NCBI RefSeq assembly: GCF_007197645.1
Contig: NZ_VKGK01000020.1
Coordinates: 1-64,000 of the forward strand
Length of the DNA: 64,000 nt
Direction of reading: 5' to 3'
DNA from: Shewanella hanedai
GTDB taxonomy: Bacteria; Pseudomonadota; Gammaproteobacteria; Enterobacterales; Shewanellaceae
This document shows, in pieces, positions 25,971 through 35,818 of the stretch. The notes below the pieces were generated by a model that was not told where the DNA came from, searched no databases, and saw nothing but the letters and a program-made list of their open reading frames with translations. The position numbers were made by a program, and so were the translations under genes. The first letter of the stretch is position 1, and every line of letters begins with the position of its first letter.

Positions 25971-28562
25971 ATGATCCGTATTGAATTAAGTACGCTTATT
26001 ACCAAGTTAAACCCAATCACCAAGCTTGCCATGGAAGAAGCGGCTTCATTGTGCATTGGCAGAAGAAATGAAGAGATAACCCTATCTCACCTCTTGTATA
26101 GCTTATTAGAAAACCCGCTTTGCGATGTTAAGGTGCTGCTTAAGCATTCCGAGTGTGATGTTAACGAGTTCAAAACAATATTAGGCAATAGCCTACCAAC
26201 AGGGGATACCTTAGACACATACCCTGCATTTTCACCGCTGTTGGTTGAGTTGCTGCAAGATGCGTGGTTGTTATCGACCACTGAGTTACAAGAAACAGAG
26301 CTGCGATCGGGCACTATTTTTCTTGCCGCTTTGATGCAATCGAGTCGTTACCTGCCTTTTGAGTTGGTGAATTTTTTCAGTGACATCAACAGAGAAGCAT
26401 GGCGCAAGAACTTTACTGCGTTAACTTCCGCGTCAGCAGAATCAACAGCAACAGAGAGTTCGGGGACTCGCCAGCCTTTGACTGATACTGCCAACAGCGC
26501 GTTAGATAAGTTCACCACCAACTTTACTCAGTTTGCTAAAGATAATGAACTCGATCCTGTGCTATGCCGCGATGATGAAATTAATCTGATGATTGATATT
26601 CTTTGTCGTCGTCGCAAAAATAATCCCATTGTTGTCGGCGATGCCGGTGTGGGTAAAAGCGCGGTTGTTGAAGGGCTCGCACTGCGCATAGTGGCCGATA
26701 AAGTGCCTGATTCGTTAAAGGGAGTGCAGTTACTGTCACTCGATCTTGGGCTACTTCAGGCGGGCGCATCGGTTAAAGGCGAATTCGAGAAGCGCTTAAA
26801 AGGGGTTATCGACGAAGTTAAGCACTCAGCCATCCCGATTATTTTGTTTATCGATGAAGCTCATACCTTAATTGGTGCCGGTAACCAAGAGGGCGGTGGT
26901 GACGCTGCCAACCTCTTAAAACCTGCATTGGCCCGTGGTGAGCTGCGCACGATTGGCGCGACAACCTGGAAAGAATACAAAAAATACTTTGAAAAAGATC
27001 CGGCGCTCACTCGTCGTTTTCAGTTGGTTAAGTTGGATGAGCCAACTGCCGAACAAGCGGTGACTATATTACGTGGTTTACACGGAGTGTATGAATCTGA
27101 GCATAAAGTATTGATCCAAGATTGCGCCCTTAAAGCGGCGGCTCACTTGTCAAACCGCTACCTTTCTGGACGCCAATTGCCGGATAAAGCCATTGATGTG
27201 TTAGACACTGCGTGTGCAAGAATCGCTATCAATTTAACATCTCCACCAAGGTACCTTGCTGAGCTTGAAGGGATTATCCATCAAACAGAAGTTGAGATGT
27301 CCTTGCTATTAAGGCAAGCCTCACTGGGTCAAGTGGTTGATGAAGAGCATTTGACGAAGCTAAGAGAAAGAACCGCTGATGCGATGTCAGAACATGAAAC
27401 CCTTGAGTTTACATGGCGACAACAGCAAGATTTGGTTAATAAAATCATTGAATTAAGAGGCGTCATCTTAGCCGATGATGCTGAGAGTGATCTTGAGGCT
27501 TTGCGCATCGAACTCAATATCATTGAATCTCAACTTGAGCTATTAAGTGTTGAGAATCGACTGGTTATTCCACAGGTGGACGAGCATCAAATTGCATCTG
27601 TTATCGCTGATTGGACTGGCGTGCCCGTTGACCAGATGAACAGTGACGAGCTACATAAGATCACCAATCTGCCACAACTACTGGGTGAATCGCTTAAAGG
27701 GCAGGATATTGCGATATCTCGGTTGCATAAAAATATGCTCACAGCTCGCGCTGACTTGCGTAAAGCGGGTCGTCCTAAAGGCGCGTTTTTACTGGTGGGG
27801 CCTAGTGGCGTAGGTAAAACTGAAACCGTAATTCAAATTGCTGAGCAACTCTATGGTGGCAAACAATTTTTGACCACCATCAACATGTCTGAGTATCAAG
27901 AAAAGCACACTGTATCGCGCTTAATCGGCTCACCTCCTGGCTATGTCGGTTATGGAGAGGGAGGTGTATTAACAGAATCGATTCGTAAAATGCCTTACTC
28001 CATTGTGCTACTTGATGAAGTCGAAAAAGCCCATCCCGATGTGCTGAATCTGTTCTATCAAGCATTTGATAAAGGCGAGTTGGCCGATGGTGAAGGACGC
28101 TTAATTGATTGTCAGAATATCCTTTTCTTTTTGACCTCGAACTTAGGTTATCAAACGATAGTGGATAACGCTGAAACCCCTGAGTTGATTGAAAACAGTC
28201 TTTACCCTGAATTGTCCGAATTCTTTAAACCTGCGCTCTTAGCTCGTATGGAAATCGTGCCCTTCTTACCCCTTGGGGAAAGTGTATTACGTGAAATTAT
28301 CGCGTCTAAATTAGCGGCGTTAATCCAGAGACTTGAACTTAGGTACAAGGCTGAGGTGACGTGTGAACAGGCACTCACCGATGAGATCATCAAACGTACG
28401 ACGCGCACTGAAAATGGTGCCCGTATGTTAGAAGCGATTATTGATGGACAGATGTTACCGCCAATAGCCCTGGCTTTACTCAATAAACTGGCTGATAAAG
28501 AGCCTGTTTTAAGCATTCGCTTAGGCTGTGTGGATGGCGAGTTTGTGGGAGAGGTTAGCTAG
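25971..28562 (+). CDS. clpV: T6SS AAA+ ATPase ClpV (TssH)
   Basis: An 863-aa double-ring AAA+ disaggregase. The N-domain (1-150) binds the contracted sheath. The first nucleotide-binding domain has Walker A GDAGVGKS (223-230) and the B motif ILFIDEAH (about 289-296); the second has Walker A GPSGVGKT (610-617) and VLLDEVEKAHPDVLN. Length and architecture match TssH and not housekeeping ClpB. It extracts TssC from spent sheaths so subunits can be reused. AAGGACG lies before the ATG, and the last base of its TAG is the first base of the next gene's GTG. Confidence 0.97.
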   Translation: MIRIELSTLITKLNPITKLAMEEAASLCIGRRNEEITLSHLLYSLLENPLCDVKVLLKHSECDVNEFKTILGNSLPTGDTLDTYPAFSPLLVELLQDAWLLSTTELQETELRSGTIFLAALMQSSRYLPFELVNFFSDINREAWRKNFTALTSASAESTATESSGTRQPLTDTANSALDKFTTNFTQFAKDNELDPVLCRDDEINLMIDILCRRRKNNPIVVGDAGVGKSAVVEGLALRIVADKVPDSLKGVQLLSLDLGLLQAGASVKGEFEKRLKGVIDEVKHSAIPIILFIDEAHTLIGAGNQEGGGDAANLLKPALARGELRTIGATTWKEYKKYFEKDPALTRRFQLVKLDEPTAEQAVTILRGLHGVYESEHKVLIQDCALKAAAHLSNRYLSGRQLPDKAIDVLDTACARIAINLTSPPRYLAELEGIIHQTEVEMSLLLRQASLGQVVDEEHLTKLRERTADAMSEHETLEFTWRQQQDLVNKIIELRGVILADDAESDLEALRIELNIIESQLELLSVENRLVIPQVDEHQIASVIADWTGVPVDQMNSDELHKITNLPQLLGESLKGQDIAISRLHKNMLTARADLRKAGRPKGAFLLVGPSGVGKTETVIQIAEQLYGGKQFLTTINMSEYQEKHTVSRLIGSPPGYVGYGEGGVLTESIRKMPYSIVLLDEVEKAHPDVLNLFYQAFDKGELADGEGRLIDCQNILFFLTSNLGYQTIVDNAETPELIENSLYPELSEFFKPALLARMEIVPFLPLGESVLREIIASKLAALIQRLELRYKAEVTCEQALTDEIIKRTTRTENGARMLEAIIDGQMLPPIALALLNKLADKEPVLSIRLGCVDGEFVGEVS

Positions 28563-30112
28563 TGAGCACGGCGCAATGGCTGCAGCACACATCTAGCCTG
28601 CTTGAATGTAAGCAGGTTGATGATTTGATCGACCAATTTATGCAGACTTTAGAAGTTGAGTTAGCCCTGTCTGACTCATTCTTCTTGAAGCCGTCAGCTG
28701 ATGGGCGTCACTTGGTGCCGTCAGCGTCAAACGACACTGGCCTATTGAAGGTGGATGGTCAAGCAAGCTGGAATGTGACTGATTTTCAGCATCCATTTGC
28801 CCATGTTCTGCAAACGGCAAAGCCGATGATGTTGGATTACTACAGCCTGGCTTATTGGCATGACAACCCTGAATTTGCCGCGCTCATATCTGAGATTCAA
28901 AGCGATGAAGGCTTACTTCTCTACCCTTTGAAGCAAGATAATCATGTGTTAGGCCTGCTTTGTTTTGCCTTGAAGGCGAGTGACAGCGTGCTTCAACGTC
29001 AGGAGTGGCAGCAATATTGTGAGGTCTTTGTCCGCCATTGGCAGTGGTTAAATAAAGTGGCAGATCAAACTGGCCAAGCCTGTCAATTAACGGATTCGAT
29101 TGCAGAAATAAGAGACGAGATGACCTTACAAGTAAACCTTGCTCGTTTGTCTGATGAGCTGGTGGGTGAATCAAGTGGGATGGATAGACTGCGTAGAGAT
29201 ATTTTACGCGGTGCAGGGACGGTTTTATCTGTGTTGGTACAAGGTGAAACTGGCACCGGAAAAGAGTTGGTGGCTAAAGCGGTACACGATTATTCATGCC
29301 GTCATAACGCACCATTTGTGGCGATTAACTGTGCGGCTATCCCTGAAAACTTACTTGAGTCTGAGTTATTTGGATATGAAAAAGGTGCTTTTTCAGGGGC
29401 CAATAGCAATAAGAAGGGATTGATAGCGCAAGCCTCTAAGGGCACGCTTTTTCTCGATGAAATTGGTGATATGCCGCTGACCTTACAATCTAAGTTGTTA
29501 CGTGTGCTTGAGTCGGGTCATTTTCGCGCGTTGGGCGCAGCCGCTGAGGTTCACTCTGATTTTCGCTTAGTGGCAGCAACGCATGTGAATTTAAAAGAGA
29601 AAGTTAATTCTGGTGAGTTTAGACGAGATCTTTATTACCGCTTAAATCAGTTTCCGGTCATGGTGCCTGAGCTTAAAGACAGATTGGATGACTTACCGAA
29701 ACTGATCCACCATTTTATCGAACGTTTCAATAGCCATAATCAAGCACAAATCAGTGGAATTCGTTCTGAAGCCTTAGGCAAACTAAAAGCGCATCAATAC
29801 CCCGGTAATGTGCGTGAACTGAGAAATGTCGTTGAATATGCTTGCGCTTTAACGTCCCTGAACGGTGAGATTGATGTGCCGGCATTGCCTGTTTTTGAAG
29901 AGTCATTAAGTGCTGGGGAAGGCAATGTTCAACATGAGTATGAATATGAAGATATCGGCGACTTGAAGCTGGCAGTGGCACAATTTGAACGCAATGTTAT
30001 CCGTACTCGGATAAATCGATTTAAAGGCGATCGCACGAAAGCGGCGATGAGCTTAGGCCTACCTAAAAGAACATTTTCTCATAAATGTTTAAAGCTGGAG
30101 ATAAATGAATAA
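28562..30112 (+). CDS. vasH: Sigma-54-dependent activator of T6SS genes (VasH-like)
   Basis: A 516-aa bacterial enhancer-binding protein: N-terminal GAF-like sensory region (about 20-160), AAA+ domain with Walker A GETGTGKE (228-235), the sigma-54 contact loop GAFSGA (275-280; Ser in place of the usual Thr) and Walker B GTLFLDEIGD, and a C-terminal Fis-type helix-turn-helix (RFKGDRTKAAMSLGLPKRTF). It corresponds to V. cholerae VasH, which activates hcp transcription with sigma-54. A near-consensus sigma-54 promoter before the hcp gene in this window fits that role. GTG start, coupled to clpV. Confidence 0.95.
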   Translation: MSTAQWLQHTSSLLECKQVDDLIDQFMQTLEVELALSDSFFLKPSADGRHLVPSASNDTGLLKVDGQASWNVTDFQHPFAHVLQTAKPMMLDYYSLAYWHDNPEFAALISEIQSDEGLLLYPLKQDNHVLGLLCFALKASDSVLQRQEWQQYCEVFVRHWQWLNKVADQTGQACQLTDSIAEIRDEMTLQVNLARLSDELVGESSGMDRLRRDILRGAGTVLSVLVQGETGTGKELVAKAVHDYSCRHNAPFVAINCAAIPENLLESELFGYEKGAFSGANSNKKGLIAQASKGTLFLDEIGDMPLTLQSKLLRVLESGHFRALGAAAEVHSDFRLVAATHVNLKEKVNSGEFRRDLYYRLNQFPVMVPELKDRLDDLPKLIHHFIERFNSHNQAQISGIRSEALGKLKAHQYPGNVRELRNVVEYACALTSLNGEIDVPALPVFEESLSAGEGNVQHEYEYEDIGDLKLAVAQFERNVIRTRINRFKGDRTKAAMSLGLPKRTFSHKCLKLEINE

Positions 30113-30753
30113 TGTTACAGGGTAAGGGATGGATCCTGTTTGGACTGCTATTTTCAGCTGCAAGCTGTTACGCAGAGGAGCATCAGCTGAGCGATGCTAA
30201 AGCGTGTGTGCTCATTAAGAGCAAACTTGAGCGGCTTTATTGTTTTGACCAAGCTTTTATGACGCCTTTAGCTGCCAATAGCACTGAAGATGTGGCCCAA
30301 GTTCGTGGTACTGAGTGGATTAGGGCACATGCGAGCGAAGCCACTCGTCAAGGTGAGACGCACTTCCTATTTGGGGCTGAAAAGGATAAGCCAAACAATA
30401 TATGGCTGACGGCAAGCGCCATCGGGGCGATCCCGCCAAGGCCGATTTTAATGCTGAGCTGCATCGATGAGATTAGCCGTGTTGAGCTGATTATCCCCGA
30501 GGAGATAAGCGAGGGGTCTGTACGGGTGGGCGTGAATAAACCCAGCAGTCAGGGACAGTTATGGATGAGTGATAATTCAGGTTTGGTGTTTAGAACGGGT
30601 CGCGGTATTCCTGCTATTCACGTGATGAAAAGCATGCTCTCTGGCGACACTGTCTCATTCCGTTCTGATAATGCTGTCTTCAATGACTTGCAGTTTGATG
30701 GGACAGGCTTATCGCAAGCCATCACGTCTCTTCAAAAAGCCTGCAGATGGTAA
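30112..30753 (+). CDS. vasI: T6SS-associated periplasmic protein VasI
   Basis: A 213-aa protein with a signal peptide (about 1-22, cleavage after CYA) and the VasI/TagO-like pattern: AKACVLIKSKLERLYCFDQA early, TEWIRAHASEATRQGETHF in the middle and SLQKACRW at the end. Cysteines in these blocks may form disulfides. The family is encoded in V. cholerae-type T6SS clusters between VasH and VasJ; its exact job is not settled. ATG overlaps the vasH stop codon by one base. Confidence 0.88.
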   Translation: MLQGKGWILFGLLFSAASCYAEEHQLSDAKACVLIKSKLERLYCFDQAFMTPLAANSTEDVAQVRGTEWIRAHASEATRQGETHFLFGAEKDKPNNIWLTASAIGAIPPRPILMLSCIDEISRVELIIPEEISEGSVRVGVNKPSSQGQLWMSDNSGLVFRTGRGIPAIHVMKSMLSGDTVSFRSDNAVFNDLQFDGTGLSQAITSLQKACRW

Positions 30754-30757
30754 CGAT

Positions 30758-32161
30758 ATGATGCATCAATATATTAAAAAAATCTCAGACCCCATTGATA
30801 CGGCTAATCCTGTCGGTGAGCGGCTATTTGACGATGTACTGTTTGATTTCGTCGAGGGTCAGTTAATGAAAGTGGGGTCTCTTTCTCATGCTGATGTGCA
30901 GTGGGGGGAAGTCGAAACGGCGGTGGTGACTCTGCTCGCCACGCGGACGAAAGATCTTAAGTTAATTACCTACTTAATGCAGTGCCTTCAGTATCAAGCC
31001 AGTCTGGACCGATACAGTTTATCCCTTGGGGTTTTAGATGCCTTTATGAAGGAGTATTGGGAAACGTGTTATCCCGCTCCTGGGGCCCGTGGTGTACTTC
31101 CAAGACGTAAGTACTTCTCGCAAATTGTGCAACGCACGGTTAAATCTGGCGAGAGTCTAGACACGCAATTTTGTGAACCACAGAGCAAAGAGCTGCTGCT
31201 CGGTCGACTAGCCAGTTTGCAAGATTCAGCTGAAAAGCTAGCACTGCCAACCGATGGGTTGTCGCTGTTAACCACAAAGTTAACTCAACAGTTTGAGCGA
31301 CATGACAATAAGGTTTCAGCCACGCCCCAAAGCGCGCCTATTCAGTCTATTGACGGTACAGCATCTAAAAGTGCACCTAAATTAGAGATCGATTCGAGCA
31401 GCGAGAAAGCGACAAAACAAACTCTGCTCAAGGTTGCTGATTTTATTTCAGAGTTTGAGACCGGCATGGGGCTGAGTTTGCGGATCCGCAGATTCGCGAC
31501 CTGGTTTTCTATCACCGGTGGTCCTGAAAATGCGAATGCGGCTGGCGAGACGAGTTTGATGCCAATTCCCCCAGACAGGGTGAGTGAGTACCAAAGTCAG
31601 TTAGAAAAAGGCGCGGATATGGCGTTACTCAGACGTGTGGAGTTGAGTTTAACCTTGAGCCCTTTTTGGCTTGATGGTCATTTTTTAAGTGCACAAATCG
31701 CGGTTGCACTAGGGCAGGAAGATTGGGCTAAAGCGATATATGAAGATACCACGGCATTTATTGAACGTATCCCTACGTTATTAACCATGTCGTTTAAAGG
31801 AGGCGTTCCTTTTGCGAGTGCTGAAACGCGTGCTTGGTTAGATGAGGGCTATGGACACAACCGCTTTGAAGGTAATGGACAAGGTGTTGAGCAAAAAAGG
31901 GCTGAGGTTGTTGAACTCGCCGAGTCAGGAGGTTTATCTGTTGCTTTTACAAGTTTGAATGAGCATCTACAACAGGCATCGGAGCCTAGAGATTCATTCT
32001 ATTTACGTCTGCTTGGTGCAGATTTAAAACAGAGTAATCAGCTGTCAGCAATGGCTAATATCGATTACCAAGTCTTGTATCAGCAAGCAAGTCATATGGT
32101 CTTAGCAGACTGGGAGCCAACTCTTATGGCTCGATTAAAACAAAAAGCAAATCTGGATTAA
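30758..32161 (+). CDS. tssA: T6SS protein TssA (VasJ type)
   Basis: A 467-aa protein with an ImpA-like N-terminal domain (about 10-125, containing NPVGERLFDDVLFDFVEGQL and YSLSLGVLDAFMKEYWETCY followed by PAPGARG) and a VasJ-type C-terminal domain (about 330-460). TssA proteins organise sheath polymerisation at the baseplate or cap its distal end. The open frame extends upstream into vasI, but the ATG at 30758, 4 bp after the vasI stop, is the natural start and aligns with VasJ. Confidence 0.92.
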   Translation: MMHQYIKKISDPIDTANPVGERLFDDVLFDFVEGQLMKVGSLSHADVQWGEVETAVVTLLATRTKDLKLITYLMQCLQYQASLDRYSLSLGVLDAFMKEYWETCYPAPGARGVLPRRKYFSQIVQRTVKSGESLDTQFCEPQSKELLLGRLASLQDSAEKLALPTDGLSLLTTKLTQQFERHDNKVSATPQSAPIQSIDGTASKSAPKLEIDSSSEKATKQTLLKVADFISEFETGMGLSLRIRRFATWFSITGGPENANAAGETSLMPIPPDRVSEYQSQLEKGADMALLRRVELSLTLSPFWLDGHFLSAQIAVALGQEDWAKAIYEDTTAFIERIPTLLTMSFKGGVPFASAETRAWLDEGYGHNRFEGNGQGVEQKRAEVVELAESGGLSVAFTSLNEHLQQASEPRDSFYLRLLGADLKQSNQLSAMANIDYQVLYQQASHMVLADWEPTLMARLKQKANLD

Positions 32162-32178
32162 GTACAGGGAATAAGTAT

Positions 32179-35100
32179 ATGTGGTCTAAGCTCAAATCTT
32201 TTTTTATCAGGCTATTACCGGAACTAAAATCGGCTTTGCCTATTTTGTTGGTTGCCATTTTTGTTTTGATTAATGTGGGGATCTGGTGGGCAGGTCCTTG
32301 GCTTGTTATCGATGAAGCTAAGCCTTTATCAAGCGTAAATTCTAGAATCATCGCCAGTATCATTTTTTCATTGTCTTGCTTTACAATTTGGGGCTGGTTC
32401 CAATGGCGTAAATTGAAGCAGTACAATGTGGATGATGAGAAGTCGCAGCAACTAAAAGATGATCCAATTATTGGCAGGCTGGAGCGTCAGGAAGTTGAAC
32501 TGAATGACGTGATGTTAGGCCTTAAGGAGAGTCTCAACACCCGAAACTACCTTTATGCCTTGCCTTGGTACTTAGTGCTTGGGGTCGAAAATGCCGGTAA
32601 AACGAGTTTGATTAATCGTTCTGGGCAAAAGTTTATCTTTTCATCGGTGATGCGAGCTTCGGGTCAAAAAACGGAAAATCCTTATTCGTTTGATTGGTGG
32701 ATCAGCGATGATGCAGTGCTGATCGATCCCGATGGCGAACTGCTGACGCAACGGACTGAAGAGGGCAACAATAACGGCGATATGACTAAGCGTCTTTGGA
32801 TGCACTTTGTTGAATGGCTTGATAAAACACGTAGCCGTCGTCCATTAAACGGGGTGGTACTTGCCCTTGATATGGCCAATATGGTCAGCTCGGCGACATC
32901 AGACCGTAAAGCCTATGCGCATCTGATGCGTGCTCGTTTACGTGAGTTGATGGAGACGTTATCGACACGTCTGCCTGTGTATATCACCTTAACTAAGTTA
33001 GATCTTCTTTTGGGTTTTGAGCCCTTCTTTCGCCATTACAATCAGGCCGAGCGTGATGAGATCATGGGATTCACCTTTTCGCTGAACTCCGTCAATGATC
33101 TTGATAGTTGGATTGAAGAGTTCAATGTCGATTACACCGGCTTTATTACACGCATTAATGCGCATCTTCCTCGTGCTCTGCTCCAGTGTCGAGACAAGGA
33201 GGAGCGAGCGGCCATCTATAGCTTTGTTAGACAGATAGCGGGTGCTCATCAAGTGCTGCAAGAGTTTTTTGCTGATGCGTTAGCCAGTGATCAGTTTTCA
33301 ACATCAGCTTTAGTGCGAGGGGTATATTTTACCTCGGTATACCAACAAGGAGTGCCGACCAATGCTTATGTCGATAGTGCTTCTCGTCGTTATGGATTAA
33401 GAGAGTCGATTAACAGTGCTCAAAAAAGTGATAATTCGACACCTTACTTTATCCATACCTTGTTCCAAAAAGTTATCTATCCAGAGGCTGGCTTAGCCTC
33501 TGATAACTTTAAAGTGGCTAAGCAGAAAAGACGTTTGATGATGTTGTCGTTTGTGGCATGTTCTATCGCTTCGGTATTGTTGGTGGGAACGTGGCATCGG
33601 TATTATTTACAAAACAGTGAACAAGCCGATGCGGTACTTAATAAGGTGACTGAGTTTAATGAACTCAATGATCAATCGAGTTTTGATCAGTTAGGAAAGA
33701 GCATTATTCCGCCGCTAAATACCATACGTACAGCAACATTAGAGTTTGGTTTCTTCCGTGAAAAATCGAGGTTCATTTCAGATTTTGGACTCTATCAAGG
33801 TCACACCATTGGCCCTAAAGTCGAAGAGACTTACCTGAAATTACTGTCATACCGTTATCTACCGACCTTGTTAAAGCAAGTGGCCGCAGATATGTCTAAT
33901 GCGCCAGCCAATAGTAATGAAAAACTTGCCATCTTGAGGGTTTTTCGAATGATGGTTGATAAAAGTGGTCGTCATGATGACTTTGTAAAAGCCTATTTTA
34001 CTGATGCTTGGCAAAAGTCTTATGAAGGCGATCGGATACTGCAAACGCAACTGATGGCGCACCTTGAATATGCGCTCATGCATACCGATCTTCAGGCGAT
34101 GCGAGATGCGGGCGCGGTAGAAGCTGAAACCAAGTTAAGACCTTATGATTTCTTGATTTCGAAAACCCAAAGAGAGTTGAGCAGCTTACCGATAGAGCAG
34201 CGCGTGTATCGTCAGCTTAAGCAGTCTGCATCTTCACAACTTGGCAGTGCCTTGGATCTGAAACTCGCAACGGGACCGGCTTACGAATTGGTGTTTGAAC
34301 AGCGTTCAGCCAATACGGATGGGGCTGATGCGATGAAAATTCCTCGCTTGCTGAGTAAGCAAGGTTTTGAGCGTTATTTCATTCCGCAATCGGACTCTAT
34401 CGCCGATCTGGCGTTGATTGATAGTTGGGTGTTAGGCCAATCTGAATCAACCGATTTTAGTGACGCGGATAAGATTGCCTTAAGAAATAAGATCATCAAT
34501 CAATACATTTTGGATTATCAGTCATCGTGGCGCAAAGCGTTAAATGACTTTGAGCTAAAGGACTTTTCTGACATTAACCATGGTGTGTTGGTGATCGATA
34601 ACTTTGCTATCAGTAATCGTCCGGTTAATCGGATTCTAAATAGCTTAACCAAAAATACAGAGCTTTTCCCCTCCATGCCCGATGACCCAAGTGCAATGGC
34701 GGAGATTATTGTTACGCCTCAATACCAGATAGCGGCTAAGATCGATGGCGATTTTACGGTGTTAAATCAGCTGACTAAAGCTGATGGTACCGAACCTGTT
34801 TATCTCGATGAGGTGATGGAATCTGTAGGACGTTTACACGCATATCTAAAGTCGATACAAGATGCGCCTGATGTGGGTAAAGCAGCGTTAAAAGCGGCGC
34901 AAGAACGCCTAACCCTTAATGATGCTGATCCTATTTATGCACTTGAAAGGATCTCGGCCAATTTACCTAAACCTATGGATACCATGGTGGGTAAGTTAGC
35001 CAGCGAGAGTTGGAAAGTGGTACTGCAAAGCGCAATAAAGCACTTGGAAGTTCGCTGGTATAACGAGGTTTATCAAGAGTATCAACAGAGTCTAGCGTCA

Positions 35101-35742
35101 CGTTATCCTTTTAATCCTGCTTCAAATAAACAGGTGTCGATAGATGATTTCCAAAACTTCTTTGGCCCTCAAGGTACGTTAAATCGTTTCTATAACGACC
35201 AGATGAAGATGTTTCTCGAAGAGAACTTTGATGCGTTGAATCAATTTAGTAAAGGAGATGCCAATTTAGTTCGCAACGAGGTGCTGCAATCACTAAAGCA
35301 GGCACAGCAGATACAGAAAGCCTTCTTTAATCCTAAAGGTAATCTGGATGTTGAGTTTTCATTAGAAGCATTACAGATGAGCCCCAATAAACGCCGAAGT
35401 GTGATGAACATTGATGGCCAGTTTGTGGAGTACACTCACGGCCCGCAACGAGGCATCGATCTGGTTTGGCCTAACACCTTAAGGGAGTCTGCAGTCAGCA
35501 AGTTAACCTTAGTGCCGAGTGAATCCAACGCATCACCCCGCTCTATTATGTACGAAGGTCCCTGGGCGTTCTTTCGCTTATTAGACAGCGCAAGAATGTC
35601 GGGTAGTAGCTCAACCAGTATCGATTATCAGTTTGAAGTTGATAAAGGTGATGTGACTTACCGTTTACGAACTCGGGATAATGTGAACCCATTCACGAGC
35701 AAGTTACTGAGTAGCTTTGAAATTCCTAAAACTTTGTATTAA
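32179..35742 (+). CDS. tssM: T6SS inner-membrane protein TssM (VasK, IcmF family)
   Basis: An 1187-aa IcmF-family protein. Two N-terminal membrane helices (about 20-42 and 58-76) precede a cytoplasmic NTPase-like domain with an intact Walker A GVENAGKTS (135-143); a third helix lies near 450-468 (MLSFVACSIASVLLVGTW). The long periplasmic part ends with IcmF-C and the TssJ-binding region. It bridges TssL in the inner membrane with TssJ in the outer membrane. AGGGA precedes the ATG. A strong terminator directly follows, closing the main operon. Confidence 0.97.
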   Translation: MWSKLKSFFIRLLPELKSALPILLVAIFVLINVGIWWAGPWLVIDEAKPLSSVNSRIIASIIFSLSCFTIWGWFQWRKLKQYNVDDEKSQQLKDDPIIGRLERQEVELNDVMLGLKESLNTRNYLYALPWYLVLGVENAGKTSLINRSGQKFIFSSVMRASGQKTENPYSFDWWISDDAVLIDPDGELLTQRTEEGNNNGDMTKRLWMHFVEWLDKTRSRRPLNGVVLALDMANMVSSATSDRKAYAHLMRARLRELMETLSTRLPVYITLTKLDLLLGFEPFFRHYNQAERDEIMGFTFSLNSVNDLDSWIEEFNVDYTGFITRINAHLPRALLQCRDKEERAAIYSFVRQIAGAHQVLQEFFADALASDQFSTSALVRGVYFTSVYQQGVPTNAYVDSASRRYGLRESINSAQKSDNSTPYFIHTLFQKVIYPEAGLASDNFKVAKQKRRLMMLSFVACSIASVLLVGTWHRYYLQNSEQADAVLNKVTEFNELNDQSSFDQLGKSIIPPLNTIRTATLEFGFFREKSRFISDFGLYQGHTIGPKVEETYLKLLSYRYLPTLLKQVAADMSNAPANSNEKLAILRVFRMMVDKSGRHDDFVKAYFTDAWQKSYEGDRILQTQLMAHLEYALMHTDLQAMRDAGAVEAETKLRPYDFLISKTQRELSSLPIEQRVYRQLKQSASSQLGSALDLKLATGPAYELVFEQRSANTDGADAMKIPRLLSKQGFERYFIPQSDSIADLALIDSWVLGQSESTDFSDADKIALRNKIINQYILDYQSSWRKALNDFELKDFSDINHGVLVIDNFAISNRPVNRILNSLTKNTELFPSMPDDPSAMAEIIVTPQYQIAAKIDGDFTVLNQLTKADGTEPVYLDEVMESVGRLHAYLKSIQDAPDVGKAALKAAQERLTLNDADPIYALERISANLPKPMDTMVGKLASESWKVVLQSAIKHLEVRWYNEVYQEYQQSLASRYPFNPASNKQVSIDDFQNFFGPQGTLNRFYNDQMKMFLEENFDALNQFSKGDANLVRNEVLQSLKQAQQIQKAFFNPKGNLDVEFSLEALQMSPNKRRSVMNIDGQFVEYTHGPQRGIDLVWPNTLRESAVSKLTLVPSESNASPRSIMYEGPWAFFRLLDSARMSGSSSTSIDYQFEVDKGDVTYRLRTRDNVNPFTSKLLSSFEIPKTLY

Positions 35743-35748
35743 TTGATG

Positions 35749-35772
35749 ACAGGGGGCTTCCCCCTGTTTTTT
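35749..35772 (+). terminator. Rho-independent terminator after tssM
   Basis: ACAGGGGG (35749-35756) and CCCCCTGT (35760-35767) form an 8-bp stem with a 3-nt loop, followed by six T. This canonical terminator lies only 7 bp past the tssM stop and separates the structural operon from vasL. Confidence 0.93.
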
Positions 35773-35818
35773 ATGTAATGGAAAACAACGCCATACGTTG
35801 TTTGTTGGTGATGCCTTA

